Shown one piece after another: positions 26,965 to 35,451 of a stretch of DNA of 64,000 nucleotides. The position numbers and the translations under genes were made by a program. Source of the DNA: Marinomonas fungiae (GTDB taxonomy: Bacteria; Pseudomonadota; Gammaproteobacteria; Pseudomonadales; Marinomonadaceae); NCBI RefSeq assembly GCF_001418205.1, contig NZ_LIQF01000004.1, positions 186,001 to 250,000 of the forward strand. The letters run 5' to 3'. The notes below the pieces were generated by a model. The model saw nothing but the letters and a program-made list of their open reading frames with translations. It made no database searches and was not told where the DNA came from. The stretch's first letter is position 1. Every line of letters starts with the position of its first letter.

Positions 26965-27864
26965 CTATGACTGCTTTTTTATAAACCACTCGCTAATTAG
27001 CTGAAATACCCTGTTGATACGGGGGCTGGTACGCAGTTCTCTGTGTGTCACTAGCCATAACGGCAATACCATCACGGGGCCAAGAGGGAAAAATGCTTTT
27101 GTGAGAGAGGGTTCTTGGTCGCCAATGGCTTGGGGGAAAAAGCCCAATGCTAATCCGCGTTTTACCAGCTCCCATTGCAGCCCTTGAAATGAGGTGACCA
27201 AATTAAAGTTGGATTCAGCGACAGGCCACTCCAGCGAATTGAGATGATTAATAAGCGTCAGCTTTCTTTCAAAGCCAATGATTTGCATGGTTTGAATCTG
27301 TTCGCGCTGAGTTGGGTGGCCGTATTTTGCTAAGTAGTTGGGTGTGCCATAAAACCAAATCGGTTCATCGGTTAGCTTTTTGGCAATTAAGTCTGGTTCA
27401 CTGGGGCGGAAGCTGCGTAGGGCGATATCAGCATCGCGTTGTTTGAGATTACTCGCTTTATTGCTCACATGAATTGTTAATTGAATGCTGGGAGCTTGCT
27501 GATGAATGAACTCAATCAATTCAGGTAGACGAAATAAGGCATCTATCTCGCTGACCGATAGGCTTACTTCCCCTTCGAGAGACTCTGTTAACCCTGCAAC
27601 AGCAAGGCTAAAGTTCTGTGCAGTGGGGGCCATTGGCGCGACAAAGTCCAGTAATCGGCTGCCCGCATCCGTGAGTTTTAGCCCTGTGCTCAAACGCTCA
27701 AAAAGGGTGACATTAAGTTCTGACTCTAGGTTAAAAATTTGTCGGCTAAGGGTTGGTTGCGTCACGCCAAGCTGGTTTGCTGCTTTCGAGAAAGAGCCTT
27801 CTCGTGCCGCAATGAGAAATGCTTTAAGAGCATTCCAATCGAGTTGTTCATAAGGAATAGCCAT
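26965..27864 (-). CDS. LysR-type regulator
   Basis: A 299-residue LysR protein with N-terminal HTH (F-S-K-A-A-N-Q-L-G-V-T-Q-P-T-L-S-R-Q) and PBP-type domain. It is divergent from the NAD(P)-binding oxidoreductase gene at 27958 across 93 bp, so it probably regulates that gene. The ligand is unknown. Confidence 0.87.
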   Translation of the reverse strand: MAIPYEQLDWNALKAFLIAAREGSFSKAANQLGVTQPTLSRQIFNLESELNVTLFERLSTGLKLTDAGSRLLDFVAPMAPTAQNFSLAVAGLTESLEGEVSLSVSEIDALFRLPELIEFIHQQAPSIQLTIHVSNKASNLKQRDADIALRSFRPSEPDLIAKKLTDEPIWFYGTPNYLAKYGHPTQREQIQTMQIIGFERKLTLINHLNSLEWPVAESNFNLVTSFQGLQWELVKRGLALGFFPQAIGDQEPSLTKAFFPLGPVMVLPLWLVTHRELRTSPRINRVFQLISEWFIKKQS

Positions 27865-27957
27865 ACAAATATGTATACCCGATCTAGATGAATGGAGGTT
27901 TTTTAAGGCTTCTAAGCTAATTTACACTGCCCCTATACAAAATTATAGGAGTTGAAT

Positions 27958-28656
27958 ATGACCGCGTCTTCCCATGGTGAACGATCTAATCGTTCCAAGA
28001 AGCATATCGCAATCGTTGGAGCCTCGGGGAAGCTTGGGCGCTACTTGATCGAAGAATCACTACAGCAAGGTTATCGGGTAACGGCTATTTGTCGGCCCCA
28101 GAGTATTGCCAAGTTATGGTTATGGGAAGAGATTATCGACATTATTCCGAGCTACAGCGACGACCAAGAGATACTGGCTAAAGTGTTGGAGGATGTAGAC
28201 GTGGTACTGACGGTGATGGTGTGTTGGGGGATGAAAGGCTATGCAACAAACACGGTTGAAGCGGTGTTGAAGGGAGCTCCAGAGAGTGCGCGTTTGATTT
28301 TCTCATCGGGTTGGCATATCAGCCGCGATGGATTAGATAAGTACCCACTTAGTTTACGTTGTTTTGTCAGAGTATTTGGAGCGGTAGCCCGCTGTCTGCG
28401 AATCGCCGATATCCGTGATCAAGAACGAGCGGCGCGCAGGATTTTTGAGTCAGGCCGACGATGGACCTTGGTACGAGCAAGTGATTTGGAAGAAGGTGAG
28501 AGTGAAGGGATGCCTATTTGGGCGGAACATGTGGGGGATGCTCGAATTCAGCACAACCGTCTGCGCCGTATGGATTTTGCTAAATTTATGGTGGCGGCTA
28601 TTAACGACAAAACGTTATTGCAAAAAGCACCAGCGATTGCCAGTGCTAGGGTATAG
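27958..28656 (+). CDS. NmrA/SDR-type NAD(P)-binding protein
   Basis: A 232-residue atypical short-chain dehydrogenase with N-terminal Rossmann motif V-G-A-S-G-K-L-G. It lacks an obvious Y-x-x-x-K catalytic pair, suggesting NmrA-like redox sensing or reduction of unknown substrates. The ATG at 27958 follows AGGAG by 6 bases; a TTG 6 bases earlier is less good. It is divergent from a LysR regulator. Confidence 0.78.
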   Translation: MTASSHGERSNRSKKHIAIVGASGKLGRYLIEESLQQGYRVTAICRPQSIAKLWLWEEIIDIIPSYSDDQEILAKVLEDVDVVLTVMVCWGMKGYATNTVEAVLKGAPESARLIFSSGWHISRDGLDKYPLSLRCFVRVFGAVARCLRIADIRDQERAARRIFESGRRWTLVRASDLEEGESEGMPIWAEHVGDARIQHNRLRRMDFAKFMVAAINDKTLLQKAPAIASARV

Positions 28657-28699
28657 ACAGTAGTTCAAAGTAGTTAGAGAACAAACCGGGAATTTAGAG

Positions 28700-28945
28700 T
28701 TAATTTTGCTGCCAATCCAACTCTCGTGGGCTGATTAGTAGAGCAGGGATCTGACCCCTTTGGCTAATCAGGCCGCGGCCTTGGGTTTCACGAACCGCCT
28801 GACACAGGTTGGTTTTGCCAGATAAGCAGTATTTACATTTGCCACACTCTGGAATGTAAAGTTGGATCACGTGATCGCCAGGTTTAACACTGGTCACACC
28901 TTCCCCTACGGCTTCGACAATGGCACCGCCTTTGTGCCCCCTCTG
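28700..28945 (-). pseudogene. Remnant of class III alcohol dehydrogenase
   Basis: About 55 residues read [21 protein letters not shown] and [17 protein letters not shown]. This is the catalytic-zinc and structural-zinc region of glutathione-dependent formaldehyde dehydrogenase (AdhC). The N-terminus is lost where the KAP NTPase gene ends. The homology stops abruptly at an inverted repeat (28731-28771) followed by unrelated residues. It is therefore a piece of about 60 of roughly 370 residues, truncated on both sides. Confidence 0.82.
28731..28771. repeat. Inverted repeat at the alcohol dehydrogenase breakpoint
   Basis: CTGATTAG and CTAATCAG bound a 41-bp element that contains AGGGATCTGACCCCT, itself an imperfect palindrome. 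Similar GGGGTCAGATCCC strings accompany REP-type repeats in gammaproteobacteria, from memory. It marks the exact point where alcohol dehydrogenase homology ends. Confidence 0.5.
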
Positions 28946-28948
28946 ACG

Positions 28949-30454
28949 CTATTCCTCTATAAAAATGGCGTCTAGGCTCTCGATAACTTCAAATAATTGC
29001 TCGGTACTGAGAATATTATTTTTCTGTTCATGATCAATTCTGTAAGCCCTTTCCTTAATGGCTATAGGTTGTAGTTTTAACTTTTTTACAGCATCTAGTT
29101 GAGGGGTATGCGTGTCATTGCAGTCAATTCTGAATTGACTGGCTAGATGCCCTTTTTTTATATAGCCCAATGCTGAATCGTATTGGTTTATAAGCTCTGT
29201 GAGTTTAACTGGTGAGCCTGGTCGAGAATTTACTGTTCCTTTTAAGAAAGCAATTACTTTCAATATCTCGATTTTGCTTCTTTGCGTTTGTTCTTTTATT
29301 GCAAGTTGGCACTTTTGAAGTGGAGTGGAATCTTCTATATCTTGTCTGTCATGATATAAAGCCCTTCCGATAATAAGACCAATAAGATGGAATACTGAGT
29401 AGTAGCTTCTTTGTAAGACCTCACTTTGGAGAGTTACTTCAATATGCATGCATATCTGCTTCGCACGTCTAAGTGAAAGCTGGGCTTGGTTCATTTGACA
29501 GACTAGAGCAACCGCAGCTCTTAGTTCTTCAGGCGTCTTAATCTCAGGTAGAGTTGGCAGTGGTTTGAACTCCTTGGAATCAAACATCTTCTCAGCGGTT
29601 AGGAACTCAAAAAAATCCGGCTCAGGCAGTGTCAGTCTTTGCTCGAAAAATCGACTTAAATACTCATGTGAGTCGAAATCTTGGCCATAGACGGCTTTGA
29701 TGGAATGCTGAAGCTGTTTGGTATCGGTTGAGAAAACAAACACAAAGTTCGGTATATCAAAGAGATGCTTAACTGTTTCTAACATCTCGATGGCGTATGT
29801 CGGGCGGCAACGGTCAAGTTCATCAATAAAAACAAAGACTTTTTTATCCGTTTTATTTGGCTGTGCGATATCGACTAGCTTACCAACTTCATCTTTGAAA
29901 TCTTTGATGAATTGCTTGTGTCGTATATGAGCTCTCGTAGCTTCAAGACCTAGCTCACCCATATTTAAGTCAGGCTCATACTTTTGGTGTTCAATACCGG
30001 TTTTAGCGATAGCTTCAACTATACTGCCGATGCTATCTGCGGCATCTTTGCCGAGAAATATACCGATTAAAGCTTTCGCAATAGCTGGAAGGGCGCTTTT
30101 TAACTGGACGAGAGCATTAGCTACTTTCTTTTCCTGCTCATGAAATTGAAGGTCGTTACATCGTCCTTTCAGTTGCTCTATGATCTCCGCAATTATGATC
30201 GTCAGCGGGTCATCCAGATAGTCTGATTCCCATGCATCGATCTTGATACCGATATGGCCTTGATCTTTAACCAGCAGCTTCCAGTTATTCACAAAGAAGG
30301 TCTTCCCTGTGCCCCAAGCGCCATTTAGGTTGACAGGAAATGCGTGTTCTTCGGTATCTCGTGTGTTGAGGTATTGAGTAAAGCGCTCGGCGAGTTCTTT
30401 ACGTTTAATGCCTGTTGCGCATTTCTCAAAGGGGCTTACTTGGTCAGAAGGCAT
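28949..30454 (-). CDS. KAP-family P-loop NTPase
   Basis: A 501-residue KAP NTPase with Walker A G45-A-W-G-T-G-K-T52 and Walker B V-F-V-F-I-D-E-L-D-R (205-214) followed by C-R-P-T-Y. An Ala/Ile-rich segment near residues 120-150 is at best weakly membrane-like, so it appears mostly cytoplasmic. KAP proteins occur in phage exclusion and other defence loci, but many have unknown roles. Its base composition is more AT-rich than its neighbours. It abuts a broken alcohol dehydrogenase gene, a sign of horizontal arrival. It has no obvious partner gene. Confidence 0.82.
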   Translation of the reverse strand: MPSDQVSPFEKCATGIKRKELAERFTQYLNTRDTEEHAFPVNLNGAWGTGKTFFVNNWKLLVKDQGHIGIKIDAWESDYLDDPLTIIIAEIIEQLKGRCNDLQFHEQEKKVANALVQLKSALPAIAKALIGIFLGKDAADSIGSIVEAIAKTGIEHQKYEPDLNMGELGLEATRAHIRHKQFIKDFKDEVGKLVDIAQPNKTDKKVFVFIDELDRCRPTYAIEMLETVKHLFDIPNFVFVFSTDTKQLQHSIKAVYGQDFDSHEYLSRFFEQRLTLPEPDFFEFLTAEKMFDSKEFKPLPTLPEIKTPEELRAAVALVCQMNQAQLSLRRAKQICMHIEVTLQSEVLQRSYYSVFHLIGLIIGRALYHDRQDIEDSTPLQKCQLAIKEQTQRSKIEILKVIAFLKGTVNSRPGSPVKLTELINQYDSALGYIKKGHLASQFRIDCNDTHTPQLDAVKKLKLQPIAIKERAYRIDHEQKNNILSTEQLFEVIESLDAIFIEE

Positions 30455-30712
30455 AATCGATATTCGAATCCAATTAGAGTTATCGATATGCTAACAGCAA
30501 ATCAGATGGGCTTCCTTAGTCTTAGCAGCACCCATGCAGCATACGCTCTGTTCTCGTTGTAACCGGGATTTCTTTATATCGTGCGTTTGTTGCTAGCACT
30601 CTACTATATATTGGCCGTTATTTATTAGGCTCTAAATTTGCTGGTTTCTCCTATTATAGGAATCCTAGTTCCACAGAGTCCTTAAGCGAATAAAATTCGG
30701 AGATTTCTTTTA

Positions 30713-31624
30713 ATGCATAAACTGCCACCAAGAACGCTTGAGTATCTCAATGCGATAGCACGCTATAAAACGTTGAGAAAAGCGGCGGCTCGTCTTAATG
30801 TTGATCCTTCTGCTGTGAGCCGCCAGATCACCCAGCTCGAAGCAGCGTTAACGTTACCCGTTTGGGATCGAACTAATCCTAAAAATCCGATTATGCCGGC
30901 AGGAGAGGAGCTTCTACAGTATTACCGTAAAATGACGTCCAGCGAACAAGCTACTCTTTCACGTATTGATGATTTATTAAATCTACGCTCTGGCGAGGTC
31001 AGAATTGCAGTCGGCGAAGGTATATTAGGAGATTTGATTTCTTCTTCATTACAGTCTTTTTTGGCGTTGCACGAAAATATCCAATTGACCGTAGAAATGG
31101 CAGGGGCTCAAGATGCCGTGCAGTTGTTACAAGAGGAGCATATTGATTTTGCGCTAACGTATGCATCGGCTAATCATCCTAAGCTTCATTGTCATTTAGA
31201 AACTACTCATCCATTAGAGTTGATTGTCCCTTATGGGCATGAATTGTCTAAAGAAGCAGGACCAGTCACCTTTGAAAAACTTGATCAGTACCCGATTGCA
31301 TTGATTGAGAAATCGGCTGGAATGGGCCGCTTGGTGACCCTTTATGAAGAGATAAATCACCAAAAATTCACTCCTAGATTAAGAACTAATTCGGTCGCTG
31401 CGCTGAAAAATTTTGTTGTATCGGGGTTGGGCATTACCTTCATGCCATTGCAAACCGTTTACGATGAGATCGCGACCCAAAAAATTGAAGTGGTTTCGTT
31501 AAACAATCCCATTTTTGAGCAAGCGAAAGTCAGAGTATTGAGCTTAGAAGGTCGCGAGCTAACACTGGCCGCGCAGGCCCTATTGAAGCATTTATCAGAA
31601 ACCATGAATTTCTTAAATGCGTGA
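30713..31624 (+). CDS. LysR-type regulator of the TRAP locus
   Basis: A 303-residue LysR protein with HTH at residues 5-60 (L-R-K-A-A-A-R-L-N-V-D-P-S-A-V-S-R-Q) and an effector domain. It lies immediately upstream of the DctPQM genes in the same orientation, separated by a 134-bp spacer with its own promoter potential. It is the likely regulator of that transporter. Confidence 0.85.
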   Translation: MHKLPPRTLEYLNAIARYKTLRKAAARLNVDPSAVSRQITQLEAALTLPVWDRTNPKNPIMPAGEELLQYYRKMTSSEQATLSRIDDLLNLRSGEVRIAVGEGILGDLISSSLQSFLALHENIQLTVEMAGAQDAVQLLQEEHIDFALTYASANHPKLHCHLETTHPLELIVPYGHELSKEAGPVTFEKLDQYPIALIEKSAGMGRLVTLYEEINHQKFTPRLRTNSVAALKNFVVSGLGITFMPLQTVYDEIATQKIEVVSLNNPIFEQAKVRVLSLEGRELTLAAQALLKHLSETMNFLNA

Positions 31625-31758
31625 TAAGTAAGCTTGTTGACTAAAAATCAACGCTTTGTCTATTGTGGTGTCAACACATCAAGTCTAAGTTTCATAGTGT
31701 GACGCCTAATAATTATTTCTACAGATCACATACCGCAATAACACTCACAAAAGGAACA

Positions 31759-32793
31759 ATGATGAAAATGTTATCTACTATTTCAGCCAAATCGCTGTTA
31801 AAAACCTTCGCAGTAGGACTGGCACTGACGACATTATCTGCCGCTATACAGGCACAAACAATTAATTTGAGCTACAACGGTGCTCCTGATGCGGACAAAA
31901 ATGCCGTACATTTATTTGCTAAAAATCTACAGCAATTGGTGGATAAAAAGACTGATGGCGAGCTAGAGCTTAAGCTCTATCCAAATAGTATGTTGGGTGG
32001 CGAAGAAGAGCGTATGGAACAAGTGCTGAATACTCCAAGTTTAAATATCGCCTCATTTGGCGGTATTTCTCCACTTTTTCCTGAGATTTTTGTCAGTTCA
32101 ATCCCTTTTTTATTTTCAGACTTTGATCATGCGCGCACCTTTTTCGATGAAGGTGAGTATTGGAAAGAGGCGCAACAAGCCTTTTATGAGCGCACAGGAG
32201 GTCATCTTTTAGCCGTGATAGAAGAAGGCGGGTTCCTAGCGTTTACTAATGATGAAAGGCCAATTAAATCCCCTAAAGACTTTGACGGTCTACGCTTCCG
32301 TGCAATGGATAAGAGCCAAGTAGCTTTATATGAAGCATTTGGTGCGTCTGGCACGCCGATTCCTTGGACGGAAGTGTATTTGTCGCTGAAAACAGGCGTG
32401 GCCGATGGGCAAATGAACCCGCCGATGTACATTATTTTAGGCAGTTTATACGAAGTTCAGAAGTACGCTACGCTAGCGAATGTCCAGTACTCTGATCAGT
32501 TCTTAGTGGCAAATGATGAGCTACTGGAATCGCTTTCTAGCGATGAGCGTAAAGCATTAGAAGAAGCGGTAAAGGAAGCCAATGCAATAAACCGTAAGGC
32601 CGTTCAAAGTCAGGTCGAAGAGCGTATTGCCTATCTTGAAGACAATGGTATGGAAGTTTATCGCCCAACTAATGCCGAGCTACAAGCATTCCAAGAAATT
32701 GGGCAGCCTTCTTACTTGAAGTGGTTAGATGAGGAAGGGATTGATCAGAAGTGGATAGATCTTGCCTTTAAAGATGCAGGTGTTGAACAGTAA
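31759..32793 (+). CDS. dctP: TRAP transporter substrate-binding protein
   Basis: A 344-residue DctP-family protein with signal peptide (cleavage after A-I-Q-A, about residue 32). The ATG at 31759 follows AAGGAAC; an upstream frame start at 31663 would precede the signal peptide by 32 residues and is rejected. Family features include G-G-E-E-E-R-M-E-Q-V and L-R-F-R-A-M-D. The ligand is unknown. An intrinsic terminator follows the stop and precedes the permease genes. Confidence 0.9.
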   Translation: MMKMLSTISAKSLLKTFAVGLALTTLSAAIQAQTINLSYNGAPDADKNAVHLFAKNLQQLVDKKTDGELELKLYPNSMLGGEEERMEQVLNTPSLNIASFGGISPLFPEIFVSSIPFLFSDFDHARTFFDEGEYWKEAQQAFYERTGGHLLAVIEEGGFLAFTNDERPIKSPKDFDGLRFRAMDKSQVALYEAFGASGTPIPWTEVYLSLKTGVADGQMNPPMYIILGSLYEVQKYATLANVQYSDQFLVANDELLESLSSDERKALEEAVKEANAINRKAVQSQVEERIAYLEDNGMEVYRPTNAELQAFQEIGQPSYLKWLDEEGIDQKWIDLAFKDAGVEQ

Positions 32794-32803
32794 AGCTTGT
32801 ATC

Positions 32804-32829
32804 AAGGCGCTTACGAGCGCCTTTTTTTA
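32804..32829 (+). terminator. Intra-operon terminator between dctP and dctQ
   Basis: AAGGCGCT-TACG-AGCGCCTT followed by a T-run is a strong intrinsic terminator 10 bp after dctP and 13 bp before the dctQ start. Partial read-through would make the binding protein in excess over the membrane subunits. Confidence 0.85.
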
Positions 32830-32841
32830 AAGGTAAAAAAT

Positions 32842-33324
32842 ATGTTTAAGTCATTCTATCAGGGACTTTATCGTTTCTTGCGATGGTTGTCCTCGGGGAT
32901 TTTAGCGCTCAATGTGCTTGTCATCATTTACAGTGTCTTCACGAGATATGTGCTCAATCATTCTCCTATTTGGTCGGATGAGCTATCGCGTTACGCCATT
33001 GTTGCTAGTGTGATGTTAGCGATGTCTTGTTCTTATGTAGAGGGTCGTCACATGCGCGTGTCCTATCTTGAGCAAACGGTATCTCAGACCGCGCGGCGTT
33101 TCATCGAATTTTATCAGTGGCTTGCGATCGCAGGTGTAGCACTCTTTTTCGCTTATATCAGCTTTCGCTACGCTTTATCGTTAAGTAAGTTTACCAGCAT
33201 GGGCTTGAGTGTTAGTAAATCCATACCGCTGATGTCTTTACCGGTAGGATTTATGACCTTGTTTTTAATGGCACTTTTAAAAGGCCCATTTAAAAAGCCT
33301 TTAAATAGGGAGGAAGTATGCTAA
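32842..33324 (+). CDS. dctQ: TRAP transporter small permease
   Basis: A 160-residue DctQ-type protein with four hydrophobic helices. The ATG at 32842 follows AAAGGT. An upstream in-frame start at 32797 falls inside the terminator and is rejected. It overlaps dctM by 7 bp, showing translational coupling. Confidence 0.88.
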   Translation: MFKSFYQGLYRFLRWLSSGILALNVLVIIYSVFTRYVLNHSPIWSDELSRYAIVASVMLAMSCSYVEGRHMRVSYLEQTVSQTARRFIEFYQWLAIAGVALFFAYISFRYALSLSKFTSMGLSVSKSIPLMSLPVGFMTLFLMALLKGPFKKPLNREEVC

Positions 33325-34595
33325 TTGCTCTGATCGGCACCTTTCTTGTAAATCTTATTTTGGGCGTACCATTGTTTATTTGCTTATTGCTAGCGGCCAT
33401 GGTGGGGTTCTATTTTGTAGATTTTTCCTTGGCATTTCGTATGTTGCCGCAGCAGTTTTTTGGCGGAATTAACGCCTTTGCCCTGATGGCGATTCCACTG
33501 TTCATTTTTGCTGGTAACCTGATGAATTCATCCGGCTTGACCTCGCAATTGATTCGCTTAGCAAACTCTCTGGTGGGACACTTAAGAGGGGGCTTAGGCT
33601 ATGTCAATGTTGTCTCCAGTGTATTTTTTGCGGGCGTCAATGGTTCGGCGGTCGCAGACACGTCTGCACTAGGCTCGTTGTTAGTTCCTGCGATGAAAAA
33701 AGAAGGCTACAGTACTAGTTATGCGGCGGGGTTGACGGCGGCTAGCTCGCTTATTGGACCGATCATCCCCCCGAGCATCTTTATGATCTTATACGCGTCC
33801 CTAACGAATACCTCGGTGGGAGATCTATTTTTAGCTGGGGTCATTCCTGGACTGATTTTAGGGGGCGCGTTCATCATCATGAACTATATATATGTGCGTA
33901 AAGCAGGTATACAAAGCCAAACACAACGATCCACGCTCAAAGGTATTTTGGTTGCTCTTTGGTTTTCTGCCCCAGCACTGATTGCCTCCTTTATTATTGT
34001 GGCCAGTATCGTTTTTGGTTTTGTTACACCTACCGAATCAGGCGCACTAATCGTTGCCTATGCATTGCTCTTAGGACTTTTAAATCGCACATTGGATTGG
34101 CAGAAATTAAAAGATGCATTGGTCGATACGGCCTTACTCAGCAGCTCAATCTTTGTCATTATCGCCGCATCCGCCGTGGTAAGTTGGTTATTGGCCTATG
34201 CTCAACTTCCAAATCAGCTAGTGGCCTATTTAGCGCCGTTTCAAGAAAACCCAACCTTAGTTTTGCTGATTTTGAGTTTGATCACATTTTTCATCGGGAT
34301 GCTGATGGAAGAGGTCTCAGCACTTATGTTGCTCACTCCGGTGTTCTTTCCAGTAGCGATGGCCTCGGGTATTGATCCTATTCATCTAGGGGTTGTCATC
34401 ACTGTTAATATAACTATTGCATTGATAACCCCTCCAATGGGTGCATGTGTATTTGTAGCCGCAGCGGTGAGTAAATTGCCTATTACTGAAATGTTCAAAA
34501 GTATTTGGCCGTTTGTATTGGTAGCTGTGTTTGCTCAAATCTTTGTTATTTGCTTTCCGTCCTTAACGTTAGCTTTGCCGAGTATATTTCAGTGA
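33318..34595 (+). CDS. dctM: TRAP transporter large permease
   Basis: A 425-residue DctM-family membrane protein with about 12 helices and family motifs F-A-G-N-L-M, G-L-T-A-A-S-S-L-I-G-P-I-I-P-P-S and I-T-P-P-M-G. It uses Na+ gradients to drive uptake with DctP and DctQ. GGAGG lies at normal distance. It is followed 11 bp later by the VanX-like peptidase gene, which suggests uptake of a peptide or D-amino-acid compound. Confidence 0.92.
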   Translation: MLIALIGTFLVNLILGVPLFICLLLAAMVGFYFVDFSLAFRMLPQQFFGGINAFALMAIPLFIFAGNLMNSSGLTSQLIRLANSLVGHLRGGLGYVNVVSSVFFAGVNGSAVADTSALGSLLVPAMKKEGYSTSYAAGLTAASSLIGPIIPPSIFMILYASLTNTSVGDLFLAGVIPGLILGGAFIIMNYIYVRKAGIQSQTQRSTLKGILVALWFSAPALIASFIIVASIVFGFVTPTESGALIVAYALLLGLLNRTLDWQKLKDALVDTALLSSSIFVIIAASAVVSWLLAYAQLPNQLVAYLAPFQENPTLVLLILSLITFFIGMLMEEVSALMLLTPVFFPVAMASGIDPIHLGVVITVNITIALITPPMGACVFVAAAVSKLPITEMFKSIWPFVLVAVFAQIFVICFPSLTLALPSIFQ

Positions 34596-34606
34596 AAAGG
34601 AATGCA

Positions 34607-35344
34607 ATGAAGACGAAAATAACCGCGCCGAAAGATTTTTCATGGGGGGACTATAAACGCATTCCCATTGTAGACAACGGTGAACCCCTGATTCCCTTAA
34701 GTACGTCACAGCATTTAGTAACGTATCCATTTTATGCAAAAATGGGCATTGCTAATGCTGTGCATGAATGTTTTGTTCGTGAGACTGTATTTGAAAAACT
34801 TCATCTAGTGGCTGACATGTTGCCTGAACATTTAAAGCTGGTGGTACTGGATGGTTGGCGGCCTTTTTCAGTCCAGCAACACTTTTTCGATAGCTTGATC
34901 AATATTCTAAAGAAATCATTCCCTAATCATGATGAAGTGCATTTGTATAATCAGGCTAAAAGTTTAGTCTCTCCGCCGAGTAGTGATAAGCACTCACCCA
35001 GTCCACATTTAACCGGAGGTTCAGTTGATGTGACGCTGTGTGATTTAAATGGACGTTTTTTAGATATGGGGACTGAGTTCGACGAAGCCAGCAAGCTTTC
35101 TTGGACGGATGCGTTGGAAGACCAGTGTCACAACATAGAGGCACGCAATAATAGACGAATCCTCTATCATACGATGATTGAAGCAGGGTTTACGAATTTG
35201 CCAAGTGAATGGTGGCATTTTGATTACGGGAATCAACTTTGGTCCTATCGAAAAGGATTCGATGAGGCATTCTATGGTGTTTCGAAGCCTCGAGACATTA
35301 TTAAGCAATGGGAAACCGAAATCGTTGATAATCAGTTCATATAG
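34607..35344 (+). CDS. VanX/DdpX-like D-Ala-D-Ala dipeptidase
   Basis: A 245-residue M15D metallopeptidase. The first zinc motif is S-P-H-L-T-G-G-S-V-D-V and the second is E-W-W-H, both as in VanX/DdpX. It has no clear signal peptide, so it is cytoplasmic and acts on imported dipeptide. The ATG at 34607 follows AAAAGGA; an upstream start at 34505 would overlap dctM by 91 bp and is rejected. It is the last gene of the TRAP operon and ends at a strong terminator. The physiological substrate could be another dipeptide. Confidence 0.85.
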   Translation: MKTKITAPKDFSWGDYKRIPIVDNGEPLIPLSTSQHLVTYPFYAKMGIANAVHECFVRETVFEKLHLVADMLPEHLKLVVLDGWRPFSVQQHFFDSLINILKKSFPNHDEVHLYNQAKSLVSPPSSDKHSPSPHLTGGSVDVTLCDLNGRFLDMGTEFDEASKLSWTDALEDQCHNIEARNNRRILYHTMIEAGFTNLPSEWWHFDYGNQLWSYRKGFDEAFYGVSKPRDIIKQWETEIVDNQFI

Positions 35345-35348
35345 CTTT

Positions 35349-35386
35349 AGTAGGAAGCCATCTTTTTGAAATGGCTTCCTACTTTG
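35349..35386 (+). terminator. Intrinsic terminator of the TRAP operon
   Basis: A 13-bp perfect stem AGTAGGAAGCCAT/ATGGCTTCCTACT with a 9-base loop, ending CTACTTTG. It lies 5 bp after the dipeptidase stop. Confidence 0.88.
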
Positions 35387-35451
35387 ACCCTTAGTTCGGT
35401 GCAATAGGGCAGCAGGCAAGGCTCTGTTACGGTACTTGAATAGTGTTAAGC

